48,797 bases of DNA from Saprospiraceae bacterium (lineage in GTDB: Bacteria > Bacteroidota > Bacteroidia > Chitinophagales > Saprospiraceae). A program made the position numbers and the translations under genes. This document shows positions 28,001-35,578 of the stretch, piece by piece (the stretch's first letter is position 1; the number at the start of each line of letters is the position of its first letter). The notes beneath the pieces were generated by a model. That model ran no database searches. It was not told where the DNA came from and worked only from the letters and a program-made list of their open reading frames with translations. The DNA is taken from the NCBI GenBank assembly GCA_013001975.1, contig JABDKX010000130.1:1-48797 (forward strand). Reading direction: 5' to 3'.

Positions 28001-29646
28001 GCAAACATAGTCACATCAACTAATCCTGACGTTGCAACTGGAGTTGCTGTCAAGATACAAGGCATTGGAGATTGTGCAGCTTGAGCGCCAGCTGGAGCCT
28101 CATAGAAATTAACAGTAGCCATTGTTTGACCCCATGCTGTGTTATCAAAGATGAAACATCCTTCATTGATTTGAACATCAGCACCAGTAGGGAAACCTGA
28201 AATATCAAATTCTTGAACCTGAGAAGTTTGGAAACCTCCACATGATAGTGTAGATCCTTGACCAGGACAGTTACCAATAGAACCAAATGTTCCAGTAATT
28301 TCCTGCTCTCCCGTAGGACAGTTATCAGATACAAGTACTTCGTAATCATATATTTGCTCACACTCTCCACCTTGAAGGTTGAATGTGAAATCACCTGGAC
28401 AAGTTAATACTGGAGGTTCTGTATCTTCTACAGTAACCTTAACTTCACAATTTATTGGGAAGTCCATACCTTGACCAGATCCTGTACCAGTAATATTAAC
28501 ACAAGTCGTTCCAACTGGGTAGGTTGCAGGACCGTTAGCTAAACCAGTAACAGAGTTTAAGAAATCAACACAAGATGTTGGAATATCAACTGTACCTTGC
28601 ACTGTAGCAGGGTTACAGAAGTTATCAACATCTGGGTCATCTTCTAATTGCATATTAATAACACCATCTGCAGCGAAAGCGTTAAAAGTTCCAACTGGTA
28701 TACAGAATGTAGTTGTTGAAGCTTGGCAATCAGGCGCTTGAACAGGGATAATAAACCCTAAGCTCACACCTTCAGCAGTAACTTCTGGCATTTCAGTTGC
28801 AAAACCGAAGTCACCAACTACTTCTACATCAATACAAACTTCTGAAACACAAGTTGCAGAAGCAGGAACTTGAACTACACCAGGAATAGTAAATGGTGTA
28901 ACTATAAGACCAGCTGCATTATAATTAAGCGGCGTTGCCGCACCTTGCGCAGACACAAAGTCACCTGCACTTGGAATTATTACGCAATCAGGGTTTCCTA
29001 ATATTGGATCTGGAATTGTAACGACAGCTTCACATACTCCAGGATCAGTACCTGCAGTTATGTCATCAGGACACTCTAAAGCACATCCTACACACACAGT
29101 AGAGAATGAACCCATAAAGTCTCCTACTTGATTTGTACCAGCGTCAGGCATAGTACAATCAATTCCACCGTCACCAAAGCCAGCAGTAAGATCGTTGTCT
29201 AAAGCTCCAGAAACAGCTAATGTTATAAACTGGAAATTTTGTTGGTCACAGCCGTTAGCTGAACCATCTTCAGTTGATTCAACTGAAACAGAAGCATCAC
29301 CAGTCCAAGCATCACCAAAACTTTCGTAACCGTAAAGTTCAATAGTGTTGCCATCAGTAACACAAGCGTCAACAGTTCCGTTGTCCACCCATCCACCACC
29401 TGGCGTTGATACAGCACATGGAACTGCAGTACCTCCAAATTGATTAGAGTTTACTCCAGCCACAGTTGTACCTGCAGTAGCATCCCATAACATCCATCCG
29501 TTCTCACCAGTGAAAACAGCATCACCCATAGTGATGGTCACTTGTGTTTGACCTACAGGACACTGCGCAGACGCAGAGTAAGTCATCATGGTCATCATAA
29601 AGATGCATGGAATTAGTTTAGTAAATAAATTATAAATCTTTTTCAT
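22096..29646 (-). CDS. Dockerin giant 3: 2516-residue secreted HYR/Ig-like protein with P-domain, dockerin, cohesin-like and T9SS type A domains
   Basis: Signal peptide 1-28 (ends SASAQ). HYR-like modules begin at CPDDITAGTDPGVCEAVV (192) and CPGDFTFNLQGGECEQ (416). The opening module of the other giants appears only at about 695 (LACNDLVNVSLNEDCEAFIS ... NCWGEMVVEDKLPP). Residues about 822-946 are a proprotein-convertase P-domain (ITHTWIGDIELTVISPAGTS, GEPISGTWSIRWDD). Further Cys-rich modules run to 2110, then a regulatory-like domain (2114-2165), dockerin (2168-2240: EDYLNGVSTLDLVLIQRHIL and DVNNDGAVTAIDLIELRKLI), an IKIGDVN loop (2276), a cohesin-like domain (2300-2422) and a T9SS type A tail (2433-2516, NEPNPF). 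Its extra length over giants 1 and 4 comes largely from domains inserted into host modules. It lies 64 bases after the small secreted protein gene and is probably co-transcribed with it. No catalytic domain is seen. Confidence 0.93.
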   Translation of the reverse strand: MKKIYNLFTKLIPCIFMMTMMTYSASAQCPVGQTQVTITMGDAVFTGENGWMLWDATAGTTVAGVNSNQFGGTAVPCAVSTPGGGWVDNGTVDACVTDGNTIELYGYESFGDAWTGDASVSVESTEDGSANGCDQQNFQFITLAVSGALDNDLTAGFGDGGIDCTMPDAGTNQVGDFMGSFSTVCVGCALECPDDITAGTDPGVCEAVVTIPDPILGNPDCVIIPSAGDFVSAQGAATPLNYNAAGLIVTPFTIPGVVQVPASATCVSEVCIDVEVVGDFGFATEMPEVTAEGVSLGFIIPVQAPDCQASTTTFCIPVGTFNAFAADGVINMQLEDDPDVDNFCNPATVQGTVDIPTSCVDFLNSVTGLANGPATYPVGTTCVNITGTGSGQGMDFPINCEVKVTVEDTEPPVLTCPGDFTFNLQGGECEQIYDYEVLVSDNCPTGEQEITGTFGSIGNCPGQGSTLSCGGFQTSQVQEFDISGFPTGADVQINEGCFIFDNTAWGQTMATVNFYEAPAGAQAAQSPMPCILTATPVATSGLVDVTMFATNPGEEACIPVFTPSGDPYLVTDAAPGLYMEVVTTGGAVSWNGPMCNGITSDGTNTYLCSVQCGSGYFADFGFNAIDAFFSFTGEVVAPEPPMMPGLNEFASGEALPIGVHCFEFSAIDFAGNTASCDWCVTINEFPSDQVVTSLACNDLVNVSLNEDCEAFISADMFLEGGPYGCYFNGYEVYIEGYTGDQNGATLALEPGTYTVTVNDVIRDNNCWGEMVVEDKLPPEFAVEDLTVTCKEDIPDFIEVATDISGVIAIPEMAGEEITSAEPAQTLEFVVDGEDCLISDVNVAFDITHTWIGDIELTVISPAGTSVMVQDNVCNLMDDQNVVYDDEGAPFSCALITPGTGAAVVPLNPLSAFDGEPISGTWSIRWDDTVGGDQGVFNAVSIIFNDGAIQCGNNVTADQYLAANGSACNIVDLSVAQEESIGDDCDGGIVLRTWVATDAAGNTSSQVQTITRERIGVDAVGTEWFWPANIVTMTCGAETTPDAIYAYFRAQWEAANPCPLPTCDPNDGHNYDAGFVADWECFANAAGVRWAYPLCFNDKGVQTSFLNNSCNVFFTYSDQFLAACGGPGNDCDGNSKVIRTWTALDWCTGATENAVQVIHAKDNEGPSASPLAPMTVSANPWGCAASFRFPVPDHLSDNCSSEVTYRIYGKPGTVAELEAGPRVMLDSDDNPVLDENGYPIWIVEGLPKAMGAYTYTYELSDCCGNVSYIELQVTVVDGAAPVAIAKQNIVISLTSSPTDPSGGSAKLYVESVDNGSHDGDCGPVRIAIRRTDAEDDPEDNVGYCGSLGDDHNNNASFFNFNNLPNSSQPNGHDRDDTDEGRYVKFCCQDLLDGEGEDTDGDGINDYVLIDVELGVWDDANMDGVPGTVGDLFGITWATVRVEAKLAPSITCPPLTKITCDMDEKNLALTGGAAYASSTCGNLDVVYEDLCGLDINQDGEISKFTVTNPNGMTINEVGMCTDVNRDGVIANYVAPWWSEVDEDLFNKACHYGPITRWWSIDGTDIKCRQLIIVEQPLSLQRFDGSVSIDWPYSEDEFIRLADNDGDDCGLMEVSGSDITQVDNNDDDIPEYAEVRLSCVDGLCDEPVWVDATCSLVGWSLDSDTFFFEGDACRKIINTYTVIDWCQYEPNAVVNAGAGSCSGNVDIDNLANGMDYTITVQSNGDVDVTVTVVDNPVGLVGFLGGPGNPISFPNGSGTFTYNLTGQTNPYVLDMYFNWANGGQGSSETVTCAASTAPAGIWTWTVIGKLIDTYAPVVESGDDMFPAVPGSGGSGTTIDERACVGTGITMSATAFDTNVDADGNVIENACPSEWLKWNVYVDINNDWVFDREWSSFVAEDRNTSTDPLWSEDNLTDNLAVYGYPIPDVRVGNRGGVDNNEGDFATAPGFEYTINIPDAIPADCGETTHRVVWKVYDGCGNVSSTTSYFTVQDKKAPTPYCINLSTALMADPDGAGPEESMVELWACDFDAGSFDNCVAYEDLRFTFSDVAPELDPNYDPALRCSSRRFTCDDLQGSSDATIEVGVYVWDLCGNYDWCVVNLRLVDNNPDGCTGGGTGSIIAGTVATEFGEVVENVEVSNMEMINEQELKDMTNAGEYAFYDNLKAMDYQLTADKDEDYLNGVSTLDLVLIQRHILGLASLDSPYKVIAADVNNDGAVTAIDLIELRKLILGIYDELPNNSSWRFADAATTIDINNPWNFKESIDIYNLSADMMDSDFIGIKIGDVNQSVVANINSGSTESRSSATININFEDVQVEAGQTVDLTITGDNFNNIFGYQFTLEAQSLELISVQSGAVNVTEENFGRVGNAVTTSWNSETALNATGDLFTMTFKSNTSGKLSDIINVSSAVTQAEAYVGTNLDIVNIALNNSAAADVEFALYQNEPNPFTANTAIGFNMPQAADAKLSILDVTGKVVKTISGNYAKGYNEIELSKSDLGAAGVYYYQLDSGDFTATKKMIIIE

Positions 29647-29710
29647 AATAAGATAAGATTGAGTTTGTTATAATCGAATTTTCAAAAATTAAGAAATTGA
29701 GTAATCATTT

Positions 29711-30193
29711 TTATTTAAGACGTCCAACATAACCCGCTACAATCCCCTCAGAATCAATAAGATTTTGAGTAGAATCTGTGTAACGCGCTACTTGAAGAGC
29801 CATAGCACTTTGACCTTTATATAATGCAGTGTTAACATCGTCGTCTTTTTCAACTAATGCATCAATGGTCGTTTTAAGAAATGTGAATCTTGCCGTGTTC
29901 TTAGCTTCATCAATTGGATCAATATCCGTGTTTTGAAGCTCCCTACGAACATCTCTAAGTTCTGATTCTAAAATCTGAGCAGCTTCCTCTTCACTAACTG
30001 AAACTTCAGCTTTTAAAGTGATAGAGTAATTAGCATCAGCAGCAGTACCAGCTTCAGCACGTGAAGTTGATAATTGAGCAGTAGCATCAGTAGACATTCC
30101 TAAGAAAAAGAGAGCAAAAATGAAAGACACTGAGAGAGCCTTAAGTCCTCTAAGCGCAATTTTTGTAGAATAAACGTTGTACGTCTTTTTCAT
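29711..30193 (-). CDS. Small secreted helical protein, function unknown
   Basis: 160 residues from ATG 30193 (MKKTYNVYSTKIALRGLKAL); a longer frame begins at 30226 but adds only a second basic stretch. A signal peptide ends near MSTDATAQ. The mature part starts Ser/Ala-rich and continues as charged, probably alpha-helical segments (SEEEAAQILESELRDVRREL, NTARFTFLKTTIDALVEKDD). No cysteines and no sorting domain, unlike the giants. I do not recognise a family. It lies between the PorP/SprF gene and dockerin giant 3, all in one direction, so it may be an accessory of the same surface system (positional inference). Confidence 0.8.
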   Translation of the reverse strand: MKKTYNVYSTKIALRGLKALSVSFIFALFFLGMSTDATAQLSTSRAEAGTAADANYSITLKAEVSVSEEEAAQILESELRDVRRELQNTDIDPIDEAKNTARFTFLKTTIDALVEKDDDVNTALYKGQSAMALQVARYTDSTQNLIDSEGIVAGYVGRLK

Positions 30194-30508
30194 GAGATTG
30201 AGTTTAAATAAATTTTTAATAATCAAATAATACTAATATATAGGCGCCGACAATTATGCCGAAACCTCGGTTTTACCTTTTAATCTATATTATTTGGAGA
30301 CTTTTGTGATTTCGTCTTTTTCGCAAAAGAACTCCTATAAACAAATACAATAAATATTATAGTCTGCTATTAACAAACTATTAATCTGTACAAAGATACC
30401 TTTTCAATTCAGGGATTTAATACCACCACGTTGGTATATTTCATATAACATATTTGTATAATATGTAAATCCCATGTAATAAACACTTTGCTCAAATTAA
30501 TATTTTAT
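30194..30508. other. 315-base region between PorP/SprF and the small secreted protein
   Basis: Non-coding. It holds a TATCTTTG box (30391-30398, minus), an inverted repeat ATACCA-N6-TGGTAT at 30420-30437, and a small CCGA/TCGG hairpin near 30260. This suggests that the small protein and giant 3 have their own promoter, apart from the scaffold-PorP/SprF unit. Confidence 0.45.
30391..30398 (-). promoter_or_regulatory. Candidate -7 box TATCTTTG
   Basis: TAnnTTTG match on the minus strand about 200 bases upstream of the small secreted protein gene. An inverted repeat lies 22 bases further upstream. Motif match only. Confidence 0.3.
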
Positions 30509-31468
30509 TTATTTATCGTTGATTTTATCTTCCATTACAGCCTTTTCAGCCATACTATTTCCTGCACCTCCTATATCAAACCTTACTGTTAATTCGTGAG
30601 AACCATTATTATATCTTTGGAATTCATTACGACTAGCACCATATGAATATGTAAAATTCATTGTGTTGATGCTTGTTCCTATAATAAATCCTAGATTTTC
30701 ATGTGCTCCTACCGTATAAGTGATTCCACCTCGTAGTTTATCATCTAAGAACCTAGCTAACAAATTAATATCAGCATGGAAATCGACATTCATTAGTTTT
30801 TTTACCATAATTGACGGTTCCAATACTAAATCAGAATCAAGATTGTCCAACATATAGCCTAAAGACAATAAATAGCCAATTTCTCTTTCAGATGTACTGG
30901 TCCCATTATCAATGCGAGAACTCACTAGAGAAGGAAGAGCCAAACCATAAGTTAGTTTTCCATTATATAATCCATATACTCCAAAAGAAACATCAAAGAA
31001 GTTTGTTCCAGTTATTCCATCATTTACTCTCGGATCAGGATCTAGCAAAGGATCGCCAAACACATCAGCTGATAATCCATGCTGTATATATTCTGCTGAA
31101 AGTCCAAATCCAATTTTATTTGTTGGTGTATCAATAGTGTATGATACTGATCCTTGAAGTTTGGTTGTTTTTAAATCACCATTAGTATCTGTTAATAACA
31201 TACCACCTAAGCCAAGTCGATCAGCAATAGGTCCATCATAACTTAATATTAATGATTTCGGTGATCCTTCATGAGTTGCCCATGTATTTTTATATGATAC
31301 TAAAAGACTGTGATTGCTGTCATAGCCAGTAGCACCCGGATTTACAATAACAGGATTCATGAATGCAACTCCTGAAATATAGCGTTCGTCGAAATATCTC
31401 TTATTATTTTGAGCTGTTAAACTTACTGTCGCAAATATTAGAAACAGAAATATATTTAAGTTTTTCAT
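30509..31468 (-). CDS. PorP/SprF family type IX secretion membrane protein
   Basis: 319 residues from ATG 31468 (MKNLNIFLFLIFATVSLTAQ, a clean signal peptide); a longer frame begins at 31507, 5 bases after the upstream gene. After the signal peptide the segment FMNPVIVNPGATGYDSNHSL is the family hallmark, followed by repeated amphipathic strands of an outer-membrane barrel (LGLGGMLLTDTNGDLKTTKL). SprF-type proteins are needed for secretion of particular T9SS type B cargo such as SprB. The gene directly upstream encodes a type B cargo with cohesin-like domains, so this is very likely its dedicated partner (established pattern, inferred here). A candidate promoter is seen before the cargo gene, so the two form an operon. 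Confidence 0.9.
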   Translation of the reverse strand: MKNLNIFLFLIFATVSLTAQNNKRYFDERYISGVAFMNPVIVNPGATGYDSNHSLLVSYKNTWATHEGSPKSLILSYDGPIADRLGLGGMLLTDTNGDLKTTKLQGSVSYTIDTPTNKIGFGLSAEYIQHGLSADVFGDPLLDPDPRVNDGITGTNFFDVSFGVYGLYNGKLTYGLALPSLVSSRIDNGTSTSEREIGYLLSLGYMLDNLDSDLVLEPSIMVKKLMNVDFHADINLLARFLDDKLRGGITYTVGAHENLGFIIGTSINTMNFTYSYGASRNEFQRYNNGSHELTVRFDIGGAGNSMAEKAVMEDKINDK

Positions 31469-31511
31469 TGGATACTTTCTAGAATTTATAAATGTAGATG
31501 TATTCATAATA

Positions 31512-34500
31512 TTAATCTCTTAGTAAGGTTACTGTTCCTTTATAAGTATTTGAATTGGCTCTTAATACCCAATAATAGGCTCCTTCAGGTAATTCAACAC
31601 CTTCCATATCTATCCCATTCCAATCATTACCATAACTGCTGGTTTCAAATACAAGTCGACTCCATCTATCAAAAATCGCTACTGCTTCACCATCTGAGCA
31701 TGTTATAGCAAACACATCATTGGCTCCGTCCCCATTTGGCGTTATAACTCTTCTTCCTAAGTAACAATCAGAATCTGTGCAATCTGTCAACAGATCAATT
31801 GTTATTGAAGATTCACAACCATTATTATCTTGAACGTCAAGTGTATACATGCCAACACTTAAGTTTTCATTATTAGGGCCTGGAATTGGTTCGCTTGATT
31901 CAGGTGTCCAGTTATATACATAACCACCTACTCCCCCTGAAACAGCAACTGAAATAGATCCATCACTTTGACCTTCAGATGGACATTCTTTTGAATCTTC
32001 TTCTAATAACAACGGAGCAGGTGCTGAAATCTCAATAGCAGAATCTACATTATCTGTACTTCCATTGCTATCTGTCAATAAAACTTCATAACTACCAGCA
32101 CATAATTCTTCTATACTAAAAACTCCTTCATTATCGAAAGTATATGTAAAATCAATGGCTGATTCATTTGTTAAAACAATTGTAAATGGCGCAGCTCCTG
32201 AGATGACACCAGAAATAATCCCCATACAATCACCCTCAGAACAAGGTGTTGCAAAACCTCCCCATGGCTGATCTACTGGATTTAGAGAAATTGAAGCTAC
32301 ATCATTGCCACCAGGCCCAGGTAGTTCTACTGCGACACTGATGCTACATCCTGCAGCATCTAGTATAATTATAGTATAATCGCCAGGCGTAGCTCCTGTG
32401 ATATCTTCAGTAGTCGCTTCAAGATTACCATCTAGGATATACTGAAAACTATATGGAGGAATACCGCCCTCTGGTTGTATATCGATAGTTCCTGTTTCTT
32501 TATCTATTTCAAGAACTGTTACATTTAATGCATTACTAGATACGCCTATTGTAAAAGTTTCTGTGTCCGAGCTTCCTGTAAAACTATCGGTAAAAGTGAT
32601 GGTATGTGTTCCTTGAGGGAAATCACCAGTCAAACTTCCATTACTATTAACAGTTAGATTACAAACAACAGGCGCACCGCCGCTAAAAGATACTTGGCAA
32701 GTTGCATCGCCACAACCTCCCATAATTGTAAAAGTTGCTTGTCCTTCCATTCCTGTACATGCTGCAGGCAATATGTCAACTGAAGATATTTCAATAGCTG
32801 AAGCTGCATCCTGTATTATCGTCAACGGTAATTCAACCATATTATTCGTATCATCAGTAACTGTAACCGTATAATTGCCAGCTGGATATTCTGTTGTTGG
32901 TGAATATGACATAGGCGTACCATTTGGCAATGAAGCTACAGTAATACTATATGGAGGACATCCACCACTCGGTGAAACATCGAAAGTACCGCCTGGGCCG
33001 TTACATTCTGCATTCGTCACATTAGAAATTTGTGCCATTAGATCTGGCACAGATTGTAAGACTGTTACTGTAATAGTCTCTGAACAAGTTGCGTCTGCTG
33101 CATCTTGACATGTTATTTCATACGTACCGGCAGGTACATTTATAAAAGCATTTTCAGTAGTAGAAAAAGTCAAAGAAGGGTTACTTGATACATTATATGA
33201 ACCAGACCCTCCTGAGCAAGTCACTAAAATTCTTCCATCAGGACCACATGAAGCAGAAAAAATGGTCTGTGTTATAGTAATTACGCATTCTTCACTTTGT
33301 ACAGTAAACATTTCTGTCTCTGTACATCCTCTGCTATCAGTGGCTGTAACGGTGTAAGTTCCTGGTGCTACATTATTAAGATCAGCAATGGCTGGATCAT
33401 AAGTGATATTAATACCTCCATTACCTCCTGTTGCACTTGCAGTAACTACCATATCGGATACATTGACTGTCAATACAATTGGATCAGGTTCTGCTATAAT
33501 ATAAGGACCACAAACTTCTGTTTCACCTATATCATCAGTGATAGTTGCAATATAGTTACCTGCTGTTTGCCCTACTAAAAGTGTATTAGATGAAAAGTCA
33601 TCTTGAGTTTCACCAGATGCCCACACGATATCATAAGGCGCTGTGCCACCCATAACAACGACATTTATAGCACCACTTGCCTCTCCATTACATCTAACAT
33701 CTGTAATTGTTGCTGAGCAATCTAATACACAAGCTATAGTAACACTTCCATCAACGAGATTGACATCAGCTGGATTTAATGAAGTAAAGGTATTATCAGT
33801 AATTTCAATTTCTCTACCTGGTTCTCCAATAAAGTTTATTGGTGTTGCGTCCTCACAATCTCCAAGCACGTCGAAGCAAACTGAATAAATTACAGTACCG
33901 TCTGGTTCAGATCTTCCTGTCCCTAAGCTGTGTGTCCAAACATATCTTAATCTGTCAGCACCAGCAAGGTTAAACGAAGATGCATATTCGCTGTTAACTG
34001 TTTCAACTCTGTTATATGCTAAAACAGTAGAATCCCATTGCATAGTGAATTGCATTCCTGCTATATCAATGAAATTATCTGTAGTAAAATCGACACAAAC
34101 TTCTGATTCTGAACCATTTATAACTATATCTTCTGCAATTACACTAAATAATTCTCTTGGTTCATCAGCAATTGAAATGATTCCTTGAATCGCTACTACA
34201 GGTTTTACTCCTACTGGAGCTGGACTTGATGCTTGAAGCGGTACAACCCCGTCAAAAGGCTTTATAATCGTGCTCTGACCTGCTGAACCAACTACATCAA
34301 AGCATATTTCAAATATTGTTGTCCCATCATCAAGTGTGACAGGCGTTTCACCAGTACTGTCAAACCAGAAGAATCCAATAGATCCATTGGCAGCTTCTGT
34401 AGTATTAAATGTTCCTGCATTCAAACCTGGCAGCCCAAAATTTTGAAGTCCAGTATACATCAGAATCGCAGGATCCCACATGACACTACCTTGTAATGTC

Positions 34501-35123
34501 TCCATTGTATCAAAGTTATTGACAGTCAATGGAATACAAATTGAGGCACCTGGTTCTACTTCGTCATTTGTGAATACAAGTTCAACTCCCATCGTTGGAT
34601 CTACACACCCAGCACCCGGTATCATAACTGGTAATTCGTTCCAAACCGCACCGATATTGTTAAAGTTTTGATCACTTACTTCAATTGGTACAGAAGGAAG
34701 ATCCATAAGTGCTATGGTCGTTTCGTCGCATTCTAAACCAACGATATTGAATCTCATTGTAAATAATAAATGATCATCTGGTAAACTTTGAGGTGCGCCT
34801 CCAAAAAACCATGATAACCTTAACCTTCCCTTAATTCCTTGGGAAGTTTCATTCGGCAATGTAAATGCTGTTTGGTTTAAATCTGGCAAGTCAGTTGATA
34901 AATTTAAAACCGTATCAATTTCCATGACTAAGGAATCCCAAACAACAGCGAATTGAGCACCAAATAGCTGATCAAAATCAGAAACCCTGACATCGACATC
35001 AAATTGTCCTCCTAATTCAGGACTGTTTGCAGCTGAAAAATCTACCTGCAATTGCGCTTGTGCGCTGAAGTTATTTAAAAAGAAAAAAACTAAAAATGTA
35101 TAGAAACTGTACCTCTTAATCAT
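31512..35123 (-). CDS. Cohesin-repeat scaffold protein with SprB-like repeats and T9SS type B sorting domain
   Basis: 1203 residues. Signal peptide 1-23 (FFLNNFSAQAQ). Three cohesin-like domains: 26-165 (FDVDVRVSDFDQLFGAQFAV), 178-318 (SICIPLTVNNFDTMETLQGS) and 325-463 (SEVCVDFTTDNFIDIAGMQF). Each has the cohesin pattern of an opening strand, G-x-x-F/V plus WD, then DG/DD-x-x-[IL]F and a final strand. Residues 468-1110 hold about seven SprB-like repeats (CNGEASGAINVVVMGGTAPY; APGTYTVTATDSRGC; SVGMYTLDVQDNNGC). Residues 1121-1203 are a CHU_C/T9SS type B sorting domain (RRVITPNGDGANDVF ... TVTLLRD). A surface-bound scaffold for the dockerin giants encoded nearby is inferred; dockerin binding is not shown by sequence alone. 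A PorP/SprF gene follows in the same operon. Confidence 0.9.
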   Translation of the reverse strand: MIKRYSFYTFLVFFFLNNFSAQAQLQVDFSAANSPELGGQFDVDVRVSDFDQLFGAQFAVVWDSLVMEIDTVLNLSTDLPDLNQTAFTLPNETSQGIKGRLRLSWFFGGAPQSLPDDHLLFTMRFNIVGLECDETTIALMDLPSVPIEVSDQNFNNIGAVWNELPVMIPGAGCVDPTMGVELVFTNDEVEPGASICIPLTVNNFDTMETLQGSVMWDPAILMYTGLQNFGLPGLNAGTFNTTEAANGSIGFFWFDSTGETPVTLDDGTTIFEICFDVVGSAGQSTIIKPFDGVVPLQASSPAPVGVKPVVAIQGIISIADEPRELFSVIAEDIVINGSESEVCVDFTTDNFIDIAGMQFTMQWDSTVLAYNRVETVNSEYASSFNLAGADRLRYVWTHSLGTGRSEPDGTVIYSVCFDVLGDCEDATPINFIGEPGREIEITDNTFTSLNPADVNLVDGSVTIACVLDCSATITDVRCNGEASGAINVVVMGGTAPYDIVWASGETQDDFSSNTLLVGQTAGNYIATITDDIGETEVCGPYIIAEPDPIVLTVNVSDMVVTASATGGNGGINITYDPAIADLNNVAPGTYTVTATDSRGCTETEMFTVQSEECVITITQTIFSASCGPDGRILVTCSGGSGSYNVSSNPSLTFSTTENAFINVPAGTYEITCQDAADATCSETITVTVLQSVPDLMAQISNVTNAECNGPGGTFDVSPSGGCPPYSITVASLPNGTPMSYSPTTEYPAGNYTVTVTDDTNNMVELPLTIIQDAASAIEISSVDILPAACTGMEGQATFTIMGGCGDATCQVSFSGGAPVVCNLTVNSNGSLTGDFPQGTHTITFTDSFTGSSDTETFTIGVSSNALNVTVLEIDKETGTIDIQPEGGIPPYSFQYILDGNLEATTEDITGATPGDYTIIILDAAGCSISVAVELPGPGGNDVASISLNPVDQPWGGFATPCSEGDCMGIISGVISGAAPFTIVLTNESAIDFTYTFDNEGVFSIEELCAGSYEVLLTDSNGSTDNVDSAIEISAPAPLLLEEDSKECPSEGQSDGSISVAVSGGVGGYVYNWTPESSEPIPGPNNENLSVGMYTLDVQDNNGCESSITIDLLTDCTDSDCYLGRRVITPNGDGANDVFAITCSDGEAVAIFDRWSRLVFETSSYGNDWNGIDMEGVELPEGAYYWVLRANSNTYKGTVTLLRD

Positions 35124-35578
35124 GACCAGAGTTTTAAGTAATGTGCAAAGTTAATAATATATACCTGTATTGGGCTTTAAAAACTATTAAATTGACAGAG
35201 TTTGCAAAAATAAGGTTAATTGTCAATGCATACCTAATTTTATGCAGCAAAAACTACATTTTTATTCAATATTATACTTAATCTAACCAATTAGATACCA
35301 GTGCATTTAAATATTACAATAAATATATATATAAATATCTGGATGCTGGCTTACAAAATCCTATCTTAAAGACGATAAACCGAGGTAATATTGGTTCAAT
35401 TTGTTTGAATACCAATCAATATATTATTTCTTAAACTTTGCTTTTAATGCTTACAGTAGTTAAACGTCAATTTGAGGAAACTCGCTGTTTAATTCCCTAT
35501 AAATAAATTTTGAGAAATATAAGGCATGGAATCATGGATATCTTCTATTTTTGCATTCTCAATATAATAATTGAATTC
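35124..35578. other. 455-base divergent intergenic region
   Basis: Lies between the scaffold gene (-) and the ASPIC lipoprotein gene (+). It contains a TAACTTTG box for the scaffold, and an inverted repeat TGCATA-N8-TATGCA at 35227-35246. On the plus strand a near match AAACTTTG at 35433-35440 with TTTG at 35404-35407 could be the lipoprotein promoter. No coding frame is seen; the frame running in from 35510 is only an upstream extension of the lipoprotein gene. Confidence 0.5.
35146..35153 (-). promoter_or_regulatory. Candidate -7 box TAACTTTG for the scaffold-PorP/SprF operon
   Basis: Perfect TAnnTTTG match on the minus strand, 22 bases before the scaffold ATG, implying a very short leader. 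The same eight bases TAACTTTG precede dockerin giant 4. No convincing -33 element at the usual spacing. Confidence 0.4.

Noticed and set aside
23649-28394. Several frames of 60-114 codons on both strands inside giant 3
   Set aside because: They are shadows of a long, strongly coding gene and have low-complexity, non-domain translations.
30260-30300. A riboswitch or small RNA around the CCGA/TCGG hairpin
   Set aside because: The stem is only four base pairs, and no known riboswitch core could be recognised.
16853-35123. A cellulosome or other polysaccharide-degrading complex
   Set aside because: No glycoside hydrolase, esterase, lyase or CBM pattern is visible in any of the giants or the scaffold; only binding and structural modules are seen.
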